DNA of 49,627 bases. It comes from Furfurilactobacillus rossiae DSM 15814. Lineage in GTDB: Bacteria > Bacillota > Bacilli > Lactobacillales > Lactobacillaceae. Both the position numbers and the translations under genes were made by a program. How positions within the stretch are numbered: the first letter of the stretch is position 1; each line of letters opens with the position of its first letter. The stretch covers positions 1-49,627 of the forward strand of contig NZ_AUAW01000018.1 of NCBI RefSeq assembly GCF_000428925.1. The letters run 5' to 3'. Shown here piece by piece: positions 26,733 through 36,364 of this stretch. The notes under the pieces are model-generated. The model was not told where the DNA came from, searched no databases, and saw nothing but the letters and a program-made list of their open reading frames with translations.

Positions 26733-26759
26733 AAAGAACAGACCATAAGTCTGTTCTTT
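26733..26759. terminator. Terminator between adhesin and glycosyltransferases
   Basis: AAAGAACAGAC (26733-26743) pairs with GTCTGTTCTTT (26749-26759) around a 5-nt loop. The minus-strand T run is short, so partial read-through from the adhesin gene into the glycosyltransferases is plausible. Confidence 0.65.
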
Positions 26760-26817
26760 TTATATACCTCGATTACCTAACTTGAAAGTCTACTAATCAA
26801 ACCACACTCCAAGCTAT

Positions 26818-29800
26818 TTAATCTAAGTCATCATCTTGCTTCTTTCCTCTCTTTAAAATAAGGAAGAGGAACAATCCCGCGATAGCTGCAACTGCAATTC
26901 CAGTTTCAACCATTAAAGTATCGTTATTACTATTAGCCTTCTTCGCTGACTCTGAAACCTTTGTTGAATGCTTCGACTTTTCGGTCGGAACATTCTTTTT
27001 ATTAGAAGGCTTAGCCGATTTTGCAGTTTTAACACTCTTTTGCTTAGTCGTCTTGTCGTCAGTAACTTTTGCATTTGTCTCAGTAGCATCAACAGTTGAT
27101 GTAGCGTTCAATTCATCACTCGCTTGTCCAGTGGTTCCACCGGTTAAGTCATTGATACTCATCTTCGTTGCACTTTGACTAGATGCACCTGTTATCGATT
27201 GATAATTGTTTGCAACAAGAACATATGCGGAATGTGCTGAGTTAATGACAGGCATACTTAATCCCGAGTTAGATGCAGCGGCATAAGTGGCCAAGAACTG
27301 AGCAGGCATATTATTCATTGTCGTAACTCTCAATTCACTAGCCGCGGCACTGGCATCAGAAGCTGCTGCACTAGCCTTCTTTGAAGCATCGCTGGCCGCA
27401 CTCGCATCCGACTTAACCGCACTGGTACTTGGCGTCTCTTGGCCCGCCGCACTCGCGTCACTCGCTGCTGCACTGGCATCACTTGAGGCATCACTTGAGG
27501 AAGCTGATGCATCACTCGCTGCCTTGCCGGCATCGCTGGCTTCCGCCTTGGCGGCGTCGCTCTTGGCCGCACTCGCGTCACTGGCCGCGTCACTGGCTTT
27601 CGTCTTAGCGGCACTGGCATCAGAAGCTGCGTCACTAGCCGCATCACTGGCCGCTTTCGCATCACTGCTTGGATCAAGACCGGCTTGCGCATCACTCGCC
27701 GCGTCGCTGGCCTTCGCCTTGGCGTCACTAGCTTCATCACTAGCCTTCGTAGCCGCATCACTCGCTGCTTTCGCGTCACTAGTTGCTGCGGAGACATCGG
27801 ACTTAACCGCACTGTCACTTGGCGCGTCACTACCGGCTTTGCCGGCGTCACTGGCTGCCTTACCCGCGTCACTAGCGGCCTTACCGGCGTCACTAGTTGC
27901 TGCACTAGCCGTCGTACCTGCGTCACTGGATGTCTTCGCGGCGTCACTCGCTGCCGCACTCGCATCACTGGCCGCATCGCTGGCTTTCGCCTTAGCGTCA
28001 CTAGCCGCTACCTTCGCATCACTCGCTGCCTTACCGGCTGCGCTGGCATCACTTACGGCCGCACTCGCATCGCTGCTTGGATCTAGGCCCGCACTCGCAT
28101 CGCTGGCCGCCGCACTCGCATCAGAAGCTGCCGCACTAGCCGCGGCACTGGCATCAGAAGCTGCTGCACTAGCCTTCTTTGAAGCATCGCTGGCCGCACT
28201 CGCATCCGACTTAACCGCACTGGTACTTGGCGTCTCTTGGCCCGCCGCACTCGCGTCACTCGCTGCTGCACTGGCATCACTTGAGGCATCACTTGAGGAA
28301 GCTGATGCATCACTCGCTGCCTTGCCGGCATCGCTGGCTTCCGCCTGGAAGACATTAGAATAATCAATTGTAATCGCCTGACTAGCTTCGCCATCAACTG
28401 TATAGGTAAAACTCTTACCATCAGTGGTCTTAACAATCGTTCCAGAACCAGACGTTAATTTAACGTCTGGCAGCACATTGTCAACAGCCGTTGGTGTAAT
28501 AACTACAACATCACCATGTTTCAATGATAACGATCCCGGAAAATTAGACGACTGACTGGTTTCATCATTAACCGTATAGGTAAAAGAACTAACATTCTTA
28601 GGCTTATTCGAAACTGCAACACTAACTGTTTCTGAAGCGCCAACAACGACTAATGCTAATGCATTCAACCCATCGCTCAACTGTAAATGCTGTACAGAAT
28701 CCTTACTTGATACCTCATATCCTGCAGATAATACATCACTTCCAAGCCAAACACTGACGTTTTGGCCATACGAAATCCCAGAAATTGACCCAGTCAGCTG
28801 ACCATCCTTGTCGCCATTAGTCAAAGCAATAGACTTTGTATCAGAAGTTCCATCAACCTGGTAATAAGCAGTGCTAACTTTCAAGCCTGCCGGAACTGTC
28901 ACCGTTAACGTAACAGTTTCATCATTCAAACCATAAACAAGTTTAACTGTCTGATCCGCAGTTCCAAACGAGCCGGAAAGTGTCTGCCCAGTTTTTAATG
29001 TATATCCCGTTAATTTCGAAACTATTGTGTTTGTGACATCATAGTTTGTTCCTGTTAGGCCAGTGGCAGTCCACGATGTTGGTTCATTCGACGTACCAAC
29101 AATATTCTGCCCGTTAGCGTCAACGGCCTGAAAAGTATAGACAACATTTTTTGCCGGAACCAGTGAGTAAACAACATTAACCGTGTCCGCACTATTTTGA
29201 AAAGTTCCCTGTAACTGACTCTTATCAACAACAATATATGAATCTGAACCTTTACTAATCGTGACATGTGATGACTCATCAAAAGCTCCGCCAATAACAC
29301 CGCTGTCAGTCCAAGAATCACCAATAGCATTACCAGCCTCATCCACTGGAGTAAAAGTCTTCTGAGAAGTCTGAATTAGTTTAACCGTATATAAATAACT
29401 AGTGCTGTATTTGGAGACCAAAAGTGCATCATTTTGCTTAATTGCCGTAGAGTTTGTCGCATATGACCAACCAGATGGTGTATTAGGAAGTAAGTCTTTA
29501 CCTAAAAGATAAGTCGTATTAACTGGTTGTCCTTGTGCATCGTCATCAACAGCCGCCAATTGAACTGGCACTTTTGTATTCAGAGCCGCAATGTCAGCAT
29601 TCGTTACAGGATTATCGTTCGCATCTACACCAACAAACTTAACGGTAACAACTGAAAACTTAGTTTTGTCTAAGCCAGACAAGTACACATCGTAGTACAA
29701 CTGTTTAGTTGCGCCACTAAAACTAGCGTAGTTTGAAGCAGCTGTATAACCTGACGCACTCGAATCGGCAATCTGATCTTGGTCAGATGAATTGGTCATC

Positions 29801-32406
29801 ACCTGGCTAGCAAATAAGCTTTGCCCATCAGTACTTTCCATCCAATTATCAAAAGCAGTTTGTGTCATCAAAACGCCGCTGCCAGCGTTCGTATCACTAT
29901 CTGTAACAGCCTTAGTCTGTAAAGCAATAAGCTGAGCCATCTGATACTTGGCGACACTATCAGCAAGACTAGTAGCAGTCTCAGCAGTATTGGCAAATGA
30001 AGGGGCCGTACTCAAGCTATTCTTTAGATCCTCAAAGGCACTGGCGTTTGTCCCTGTATCACCGTCTTTAATTATTTGCAAATATTTGTTACGTGCTGTG
30101 GCATATGCTCCGGCGACAGAGTAAACAATCGAATGGCGCAAAGAAGTATAAATTTGATCAAACAAACCGTACTGTGTTGGTACGCCATACTTTTGCAAAT
30201 TTTCAAGACTAACTGACAATCCATTGTTTTCATAACCAGTAGTGTCAACTCCGCTACCGGGATCAAAAATAATAGGCTTTCCAGTAGCTTTATCCACGCC
30301 GGCAACATATAAAACAGCACCCTTAGACGAAATTAAATGGGTATAACCATAAATGACACGAAAGTCACTGGACATTGGGTTTCCACCATCATACTGGTCC
30401 CCAAAATGAAGCTCTGGCAACTGTTGAACTAATTCTGAAATTGTTAGTGGCATCCCTAATTCCCCTGACACAACATCAAGGTTATTAGCGATTGCGTTAT
30501 AAACACTCTTTGCATCTGTGTCTTGAGTTGGTGACAGTCCTAACGTGTTCATTGAAATACTGGACAAAAATGCCTTGGCAATCGTATTAAAAGTAGCTTC
30601 ATCCGCAATCAGTGAAATGTAAGGCACAAACACGGCAGTTATAACAGGTTCAACCTCTGTCAAATCAATGATTCTGTCAAAGCCAGTCGCCGTTTCTGTT
30701 TTTAAAAATGTGTAAGAATCATCAGATGCTTTGTAACCAACATACTTGTAAACTTCATCGCCTGCGTTCAAATATGGTCCAACTGGGATTTGACTACCAT
30801 CAGCGTCTTTTGTCGGGGTTAGCACAGTATTTGAAGACGAGTTAGCAAAGCCCATTAAAAGTGTGGCTACCGCTGTCAAATTGCTCTTTACACTGCCACT
30901 TTGTGCAGAATTGGCCGTCGTAAAGAAAGCGTTCGCAAGGTCATCATAGTAGGTAGAGGAGGTTGTAGAGTTCGCAACTGGCAGATCATGCAAAATAGCT
31001 TTAGTATAGGCCATCGCTTCATTATAAACTTCAGCCATATAGAACCGATAACCAGCGGTAAACGACTGAACCTGCGCAGTTGTCATAGTGGAAAAGTCAA
31101 TTTTCTTAAAATATTCCCCAGTGGCTAGTTGTACGAGATAACCTGTAACATCTGACGTACCAGCTGACGCATTGGTCAGCCAAAGTCCTAGACCATAAAA
31201 CTGACTCGGGCCAATCAAGTTGGTGTCGCTTTTGGCGGTATTGAATCCGTTTTGGTAATCGCTATCATTTGCAGTCACATAGCTGGCACCCGCAACCTCA
31301 TCGGGATTAATTGTCAATCCATTTAGGTTCTCAGAAGCGTCATTCCGAACAATATCCACTTCTTGTTGTAACGCGGCCGCCGTAATGATTGCTTTAGCTG
31401 CTGAAAGTTGATCACTTTGCAAACCACTAATAATTATCTTTCCATTTTGTGCACTAACAACCGCGTTAATTGGTAATTGGCTAATTAATTTATTCACATT
31501 ATCGGAACTGTTTGTTGTCGCGCTTTGTGTCGATTCAGTCGCCGGCTTAGCAGAATCGCTCATTACGCCAGTTGTTGAAACGGACGTTGAATTTGATGCT
31601 CCCACTGCAGATTGAGACTGCACGCCTTCCTGTGAAACTGAAGCGCTGGTATTGTCCAGTGATGTGGCCACACTACTAGTTTGACTGTTATCAGATTGTT
31701 TTCCTGACGAAGTGTCAGAATTAAGAGTTGAATCATTGCTTTGGGTTGTTTTTGCTTCGCTATGGTCTGATGCATTCACAGTGGATGACGACTGGTCCAT
31801 CGCACTTTCCTTAACAGACGATGAGTTCGTAGATGTAGTTACCGAACTTTCTGTGCTGGTTGAATTTGACTTAGAGTCTGCGTTTTGACTTGTCCCAGTT
31901 GCATCCGCGTTGCTCACCTGTGTAGTTGAGGAAGGTGCACTAGATGCATCTGCTGCACCTGCCATTTTCGTTGAATCTGACTCCGAACTCACGCTTTGGG
32001 TTGTTTTAGATGTATCAGCATTACTTTGTTGTTGTTGTGCCGTCGAGACACTAACAGAAGAATTATCCACGGATGTTTGCGTACTGCTTGACGTTGAAGT
32101 ACTTTGATCATTTGACGACGAAACAGATGAGACACCAACGTTGTTCGCAACACTCGCTTTTAATACGACTGACTGGGAATTGACAGTGGCAGAATCACTG
32201 CTAATATTTGATTCATCAGTTGAACTTGAGTTTACATTTTCGTCAGTGCTGGCCTGAGCGCTTAGACCAGTCATACCCAGTCCAGCGCCCAGCGTTAACA
32301 GAGTTAGGCCGGCAAAAAGCCATTGTTTCCCTGCTTTATACATTTTGTAATGAAGCTTTTCTTGTGTTTCAGCAGCAAGAAGATTTTTCTTATTTCGATG
32401 TATCAT
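26818..32406 (-). CDS. Giant Ser/Thr-rich surface adhesin with ASD repeats
   Basis: A 1862-residue surface protein. The KxYKxGKxW-type signal (KMYKAGKQWLFAGL) lies in a ~60-residue leader. A Ser/Thr/Asn-rich region follows (to ~310), then an unrecognised globular region (~310-1000) and MucBP/Ig-like modules (~1000-1340; FTPVDEAGNAIGDSW, YTFQAVDANGQNIVGTS). A ~340-residue Ala-Ser-Asp repeat stalk comes next, then a Lys-rich wall-spanning part. The end has a membrane segment and basic tail typical of sortase substrates, but in place of LPxTG the sequence is LMVETG. CAGGGGG is 8 bases before the ATG at 32406. The two adjacent glycosyltransferases probably decorate its Ser-rich parts. No SecA2/SecY2 genes are in the window. 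Confidence 0.85.
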   Translation of the reverse strand: MIHRNKKNLLAAETQEKLHYKMYKAGKQWLFAGLTLLTLGAGLGMTGLSAQASTDENVNSSSTDESNISSDSATVNSQSVVLKASVANNVGVSSVSSSNDQSTSTSSSTQTSVDNSSVSVSTAQQQQSNADTSKTTQSVSSESDSTKMAGAADASSAPSSTTQVSNADATGTSQNADSKSNSTSTESSVTTSTNSSSVKESAMDQSSSTVNASDHSEAKTTQSNDSTLNSDTSSGKQSDNSQTSSVATSLDNTSASVSQEGVQSQSAVGASNSTSVSTTGVMSDSAKPATESTQSATTNSSDNVNKLISQLPINAVVSAQNGKIIISGLQSDQLSAAKAIITAAALQQEVDIVRNDASENLNGLTINPDEVAGASYVTANDSDYQNGFNTAKSDTNLIGPSQFYGLGLWLTNASAGTSDVTGYLVQLATGEYFKKIDFSTMTTAQVQSFTAGYRFYMAEVYNEAMAYTKAILHDLPVANSTTSSTYYDDLANAFFTTANSAQSGSVKSNLTAVATLLMGFANSSSNTVLTPTKDADGSQIPVGPYLNAGDEVYKYVGYKASDDSYTFLKTETATGFDRIIDLTEVEPVITAVFVPYISLIADEATFNTIAKAFLSSISMNTLGLSPTQDTDAKSVYNAIANNLDVVSGELGMPLTISELVQQLPELHFGDQYDGGNPMSSDFRVIYGYTHLISSKGAVLYVAGVDKATGKPIIFDPGSGVDTTGYENNGLSVSLENLQKYGVPTQYGLFDQIYTSLRHSIVYSVAGAYATARNKYLQIIKDGDTGTNASAFEDLKNSLSTAPSFANTAETATSLADSVAKYQMAQLIALQTKAVTDSDTNAGSGVLMTQTAFDNWMESTDGQSLFASQVMTNSSDQDQIADSSASGYTAASNYASFSGATKQLYYDVYLSGLDKTKFSVVTVKFVGVDANDNPVTNADIAALNTKVPVQLAAVDDDAQGQPVNTTYLLGKDLLPNTPSGWSYATNSTAIKQNDALLVSKYSTSYLYTVKLIQTSQKTFTPVDEAGNAIGDSWTDSGVIGGAFDESSHVTISKGSDSYIVVDKSQLQGTFQNSADTVNVVYSLVPAKNVVYTFQAVDANGQNIVGTSNEPTSWTATGLTGTNYDVTNTIVSKLTGYTLKTGQTLSGSFGTADQTVKLVYGLNDETVTLTVTVPAGLKVSTAYYQVDGTSDTKSIALTNGDKDGQLTGSISGISYGQNVSVWLGSDVLSAGYEVSSKDSVQHLQLSDGLNALALVVVGASETVSVAVSNKPKNVSSFTYTVNDETSQSSNFPGSLSLKHGDVVVITPTAVDNVLPDVKLTSGSGTIVKTTDGKSFTYTVDGEASQAITIDYSNVFQAEASDAGKAASDASASSSDASSDASAAASDASAAGQETPSTSAVKSDASAASDASKKASAAASDASAAASAAASDASAAASDASAGLDPSSDASAAVSDASAAGKAASDAKVAASDAKAKASDAASDASAAASDAAKTSSDAGTTASAATSDAGKAASDAGKAASDAGKAGSDAPSDSAVKSDVSAATSDAKAASDAATKASDEASDAKAKASDAASDAQAGLDPSSDAKAASDAASDAASDASAAKTKASDAASDASAAKSDAAKAEASDAGKAASDASASSSDASSDASAAASDASAAGQETPSTSAVKSDASAASDASKKASAAASDASAAASELRVTTMNNMPAQFLATYAAASNSGLSMPVINSAHSAYVLVANNYQSITGASSQSATKMSINDLTGGTTGQASDELNATSTVDATETNAKVTDDKTTKQKSVKTAKSAKPSNKKNVPTEKSKHSTKVSESAKKANSNNDTLMVETGIAVAAIAGLFLFLILKRGKKQDDDLD
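27336..28346 (-). repeat. Ala-Ser-Asp coding repeats with a 213-bp duplication
   Basis: The stalk is built from short GC-richer units encoding ASDASAA-type motifs. The outermost blocks, 27336-27548 and 28134-28346, read as identical over 213 bases and are 798 bases (266 codons) apart. The duplication is in frame, so recombination between the blocks would add or remove 266 residues without breaking the protein. GC is above that of the neighbouring sequence, and long open frames on the opposite strand are by-products. Confidence 0.8.
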
Positions 32407-32785
32407 TTCAATATACCCCCTGGTTTGTTGATCCATTCAACTTTTTCGCCACCGAAAAAACATTTACACGACAACCGTTAATATGTGACAATGATTTTGC
32501 AATTATCCATGTGTAGGTGTTCATAATAAAAAACATGTGGTGATTCGTAATATGTTATAAAAACCGTTATTTTCTAATATGTCCAATTGTTATTTAACCT
32601 TATTTGTTGGCTTTGCTCACACGTTTCGACGTAATTAATGCGTATGGGGGACGAAGCCGTTTAGACATAATTAGTTTTAGTGAAATCTTAGTTTAGATAT
32701 GATTTTTATTTAGTTGCTAAAACTTTCGATGATTTACTATGCCGTCTTTTGGCAAAATCCTTAGCATAGAAAGTTGGTTTAAACA
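32407..32785. promoter_or_regulatory. Divergent adhesin/Rgg control region with TAATATGT repeats
   Basis: 379 AT-rich bases between the adhesin (-) and the Rgg-like regulator (+). Three direct repeats TAATATGT lie at 32479-32486, 32548-32555 and 32575-32582, two of them followed by CAAT-type sequence. They are candidate binding sites for the divergent regulator. I find no convincing short hydrophobic peptide gene: an 11-codon frame (MIYYAVFWQNP) at about 32731 and a 42-codon minus-strand frame ending at the adhesin ribosome binding site both lack Shine-Dalgarno sequences. Confidence 0.45.
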
Positions 32786-33694
32786 TTGAAAAATAAACTC
32801 GGGCCATCACTTGAGGCCTTACGTCAATTGAATAATGTTAGTATTCACCAACTTATTACTGGGATTATGTCATCGAGTACTTATTACCGTTTCACTCATG
32901 ATGGGACAGACATCTCAGCAGTTAAGTTTATTCAACTGTTAGATCGACTAGACAGTTCTCTGACGGACTTTATCAATTTGCATAGTCCTGAAGACATCAC
33001 AAACCAACAGTTTTTCACTACCTATTTGCACTCAGTATCAACCGGTAAAATAAACGAACGTTCATTACAGACACTGCTGCTATTGCTGCAAAAGGTTAAT
33101 AATGACCGGCCAACGCCAAGGTATCTGCATTACATTTGGCTGACCCAATCCTGTTTAGATCATGCACGCAAGCAACCTTACCATTTTCAACAAGACCTCA
33201 ATCGGTATTTCACAAGCATTACAACATGGACATCCTCCAGTTTGATTATGTTGGGACTGTCAGCACCGTTTATTCCCTTTCTGTCGTTAAGTTCTATGTT
33301 CAGCACAGTTTGTGAAGCCTTTGACGCACATCTAGATCGTTTCGATGTTCAAAAGGCATATAGCTACTTCCTTGTCAATTTTGCTTTGCTGACTATTTTG
33401 AACCAGTCACAATTTGCCTTTATTCGCGTTAGCAAGCTATTTCTCAAACATAAATTTCTTGATAGCACATTAACAATGTCCGTTTATGTTCGGTTGATTA
33501 ACTTATTAAATGTGTGGCTTAACCATCCAGAGACATTTTCTGCCAGTCAATTAAGGCCACTAGCTAACGTCCTACGTGACTTCAATGAACCCGTTTATGC
33601 TGATCAGCTGAATGAGTTCAGCCAATTATTCGAACATAATTTCCTAACTGACCATCCTAGCGTTTTAAGGCACCCACTTTACCAAGTGTTTTGA
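32786..33694 (+). CDS. Rgg/GadR/MutR-like transcriptional regulator
   Basis: A 302-residue protein. The N-terminal HTH (residues ~6-65) is of the Rgg type, with SSSTYYRFTHDGTDISAVKFIQLLDRLDSSLTDF. The all-helical remainder (~70-300) fits the TPR-like peptide-binding domain of Rgg. The only start that keeps the HTH whole is TTG at 32786, which has a weak ribosome binding site. Rgg regulators respond to small peptides and usually control the divergent gene, here the giant adhesin. No cognate peptide gene is obvious, so it may be a stand-alone type. Confidence 0.72.
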   Translation: MKNKLGPSLEALRQLNNVSIHQLITGIMSSSTYYRFTHDGTDISAVKFIQLLDRLDSSLTDFINLHSPEDITNQQFFTTYLHSVSTGKINERSLQTLLLLLQKVNNDRPTPRYLHYIWLTQSCLDHARKQPYHFQQDLNRYFTSITTWTSSSLIMLGLSAPFIPFLSLSSMFSTVCEAFDAHLDRFDVQKAYSYFLVNFALLTILNQSQFAFIRVSKLFLKHKFLDSTLTMSVYVRLINLLNVWLNHPETFSASQLRPLANVLRDFNEPVYADQLNEFSQLFEHNFLTDHPSVLRHPLYQVF

Positions 33695-33766
33695 AATCGC
33701 TTGTGCAACATTTCAATCAACTTCCTTAAACTTTCATTATGACAATTAAAAAGTACACAATCCCTA

Positions 33767-33795
33767 TTCACAGGGCGCGTATGCCATGCTACGAT
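33767..33795 (+). promoter_or_regulatory. Promoter of DUF4097 gene
   Basis: TTCACA (33767-33772), 17-base spacer, TACGAT (33790-33795). The predicted transcription start lies downstream of the longer frame's first codon, supporting a start codon at 33831. Confidence 0.45.
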
Positions 33796-33830
33796 ACTGT
33801 CAAAATATGCTGACGGTGGTGATGGTTTTA

Positions 33831-34745
33831 ATGAGTCGACTGGGGAATTTCTTTATTCATCGAGCAAGTCATGAGAATGGCAAGGTGACGTTTGAAATCG
33901 GGGTGGATACGCACGCACCGATGTTAGTGAATGCCTTTACAGAATCGCTGGACGACGTGGCACACCTGACGATTAATTATTCGGCGGCTAACATCGTGCT
34001 ACAGTCCACGGATCGTTCCGAACTGACGGTACGTGAATATATGTTGGTAGACGAATCCTCGTATTATGCGCATGTCAAACACGAAGACGACACACTGGCC
34101 ATCACAGCTGGTGAACGGCCAGCACGTGACAACCTCAACATTCGCATCGAACTGGAGATTCCGACCACCTATCATGGCCGTCTGGAAATCAGTTCAGTCA
34201 GTGGTCCAATTGAAATTGATAACTTGCATAAGTTGCGTAGTTTAGCGATTACATCAACTAGCGGCGCAATCTCGTTAGATGATGTAGAAACGAGCAGTCT
34301 AAGTATTGATTCCATCACTGGCACAATTAAAGGCCGCAGTCTCACTGCTGATGACTACACGATTAATGCCATGAGCGGCAACGTCCACTTGATGAACACC
34401 CGCGGTAATTACTCTGTTCGTTGCTCAGCCGGTTCTCTTCGACTGGATGACGCTCATGGTCACGGTCGCTTTGAGGTAACTAGCGGTACGGCCAAACTGT
34501 GTTTTGCAGAAGTGGATGGCAACCTATCCGCCGAGTCGTCTGCCGGTTCCGTCCGTTTGCAAGTGCCACGCGAATTGGATTATGGCTTTAACTTGGAAAC
34601 ATCGATTGGGAGTTTAAAAACACCCGACAACGCACATTATTCAAACAACGAGCGCAACTACCAAACCGGTGCCATCGGTAATCCATCGGACTTGATGATC
34701 AGCATGATGACAGTTGTTGGTTCATTAGCACTCGAAACACGATAA
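33831..34745 (+). CDS. DUF4097-family beta-helix-like protein
   Basis: A ~304-residue protein dominated by repeated short strands of the form ITSTSGAISLDDVETSSLSIDSITGTIKG, the DUF4097 pattern of a right-handed beta fold. Such proteins are often linked to envelope-stress operons and PspC/LiaX-type regulators. There is no signal peptide from this start; a hydrophobic stretch appears only if the frame begins upstream at 33786. GGTGGTGAT before the ATG at 33831 is the best ribosome binding site. It converges on the YdbST-like PH-domain genes, another envelope-stress family. Confidence 0.72.
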   Translation: MSRLGNFFIHRASHENGKVTFEIGVDTHAPMLVNAFTESLDDVAHLTINYSAANIVLQSTDRSELTVREYMLVDESSYYAHVKHEDDTLAITAGERPARDNLNIRIELEIPTTYHGRLEISSVSGPIEIDNLHKLRSLAITSTSGAISLDDVETSSLSIDSITGTIKGRSLTADDYTINAMSGNVHLMNTRGNYSVRCSAGSLRLDDAHGHGRFEVTSGTAKLCFAEVDGNLSAESSAGSVRLQVPRELDYGFNLETSIGSLKTPDNAHYSNNERNYQTGAIGNPSDLMISMMTVVGSLALETR

Positions 34746-34754
34746 CAGCACACA

Positions 34755-34802
34755 AAACAGGCTTCAGTCCACGACATTTCGCCATGGTACTGAAGCCTGT
34801 TT
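34755..34802. terminator. Bidirectional terminator
   Basis: AAACAGGCTTCAGT (34755-34768) pairs with ACTGAAGCCTGTTT (34789-34802). It serves the convergent DUF4097 and YdbT-like genes. Confidence 0.8.
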
Positions 34803-34822
34803 CGTTTGTTTCATGCTTTAAA

Positions 34823-36364
34823 TTAATCAACTTGCCGATACCAGTCATACACTGAATAAATCGCTTCATCCGGCAAGTAACGGACGGTCACCTTACGTCC
34901 CTCACTACCAGAACGAATGTTAAGCGTTAACGACGCAAAGTGTCGCTGTTGCAACCACTTACTCTGTTTGAACAACAGCGATTGCACATTTTGCCGCGGC
35001 ACGTAATACTGCTCACGCGTAAATAAAAAGTTCGACTGGGCAAACACAAAGTGGTCATTCAATACCTGCACCTGTGTCCGCCGCGCCGTCAGATAAGCAG
35101 GAATAATTAGCAACAAGACTACCACCACAATGGTGATACTGTCCGCAATCACTGCCACCCGCGGCCATGGAAACGTCATCCCCGTTATCGCAAGGACTAT
35201 CCCCAGCGCAACTAGCCCAAAATTGCGTAGTTGATAATATAAGGTACGGCCACGTTGACGACTAGGCCTAACCTGACCAACGGGAATGTCAGTGACAAAC
35301 CGTTGCAAGAAACCATCTACGTCAGCTTCCGCAATCAAGGGCATAATCACCACGTTTTCGGTGTCCTTTTCTTTTTTTGAGTTCGACACCACGATCAGTT
35401 TGACCGTCGCCATGTGCAACCATGACCGCAACAACGGTTGACTAACCCGCACAGCCTGAATGCGACTTTGCGCTAACGTCAACGTTTTTCGCTGAAACAA
35501 ACCACGGACTGTGGTCAATTTACCGTCTGACAAACTCAATGTAAATCGATAATACTGAATCACAATGACGACAATTGAGCCCAGATACAAAACAAGCACC
35601 ACGACCAACATTCCTAGCACAATAACGACCCAACCAGCCTGGCCTAAATCTTTAATGGCTGTGTCTAATAACTGTTCAGAAATGAGTTTTTGCAAACGAC
35701 CATACACTGCCATAATCGCCAACAATGCTGTTAGAAACGCCGGTGAGGTCGCCGCAAACTTCACCAAATCCTTTGTCGCAATTTCGTACACGGATGTTGG
35801 CTGACTGGCCGTCCCATTCGTTGCTAACTGTGACTCAGATAACGCTCCACGTTCAGACTCAGGTACTGTCTGATTCTCACCTTCAGCGATGTTTGCCAAA
35901 CGTCGGCGAGACGCAAGTTCATCACGTAAACTCAATGGCACAGCGATGAGGGTCACTTCCGGTCCCTCATCGGAATGGCCAGCCGTTTCAACTTCCAATG
36001 TGACTAAGTCGAATGGCTTGAGAAAAAACCACTGTTTGACCGCCACGTTTTGGATACGATCGTAAGGAACGTGATTCTGCTTTCGAAAAATCAACCCATG
36101 TTTGACGTAAATTTCCTGGTCCAGCAATTGATACGTAAAGGTAACGTACTTCAACAACGGCCACACTAGCGCAAAGACTGCCAATATCACAATGACACTT
36201 GCAAAAAGCATCGGATGTTTACGATACAGTGCCAAGCTACCGATGACACCACCCGCAATGGGCACAATCCATTCCCGTAACGTTTCGATAAAGAATCCCA
36301 CCAGCGCAATGGCATGTAAATGTCGCGCTGGCGTTGGCTCGTGAGAACCACCATTAGAGGTCAT
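34823..36364 (-). CDS. YdbT-like membrane protein with bacterial PH domains
   Basis: A 513-residue protein with pairs of membrane segments alternating with bPH_2 domains. Each PH domain shows the RxQxVxxxQxxLxR-type pattern: VPYDRIQNVAVKQWFFLKPF, LAQSRIQAVRVSQPLLRSW and VPRQNVQSLLFKQSKWLQQR, so three copies are visible. In Bacillus the YdbST pair is under SigW and helps resist certain bacteriocins; the same role here is inference. The start overlaps the upstream YdbS-like gene by 11 bases. Confidence 0.83.
   Translation of the reverse strand: MTSNGGSHEPTPARHLHAIALVGFFIETLREWIVPIAGGVIGSLALYRKHPMLFASVIVILAVFALVWPLLKYVTFTYQLLDQEIYVKHGLIFRKQNHVPYDRIQNVAVKQWFFLKPFDLVTLEVETAGHSDEGPEVTLIAVPLSLRDELASRRRLANIAEGENQTVPESERGALSESQLATNGTASQPTSVYEIATKDLVKFAATSPAFLTALLAIMAVYGRLQKLISEQLLDTAIKDLGQAGWVVIVLGMLVVVLVLYLGSIVVIVIQYYRFTLSLSDGKLTTVRGLFQRKTLTLAQSRIQAVRVSQPLLRSWLHMATVKLIVVSNSKKEKDTENVVIMPLIAEADVDGFLQRFVTDIPVGQVRPSRQRGRTLYYQLRNFGLVALGIVLAITGMTFPWPRVAVIADSITIVVVVLLLIIPAYLTARRTQVQVLNDHFVFAQSNFLFTREQYYVPRQNVQSLLFKQSKWLQQRHFASLTLNIRSGSEGRKVTVRYLPDEAIYSVYDWYRQVD

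Noticed and set aside
27524-28363. 279-codon plus-strand frame rich in Ala/Ser/Leu inside the adhesin region, plus several Arg/Val-rich minus-strand frames
   Set aside because: They are mirror images of the ASD-coding repeats. The skewed codons of the repeats keep other frames open; no ribosome binding site or domain.
32407-32535. 42-codon minus-strand frame ending just before the adhesin start
   Set aside because: No Shine-Dalgarno, and its product has no signal or domain; kept only as a remark in the control-region entry.
32719-32770. 11-codon frame MIYYAVFWQNP as an Rgg signalling peptide
   Set aside because: No ribosome binding site and no precursor-like basic start; known Rgg-partnered peptides are longer.
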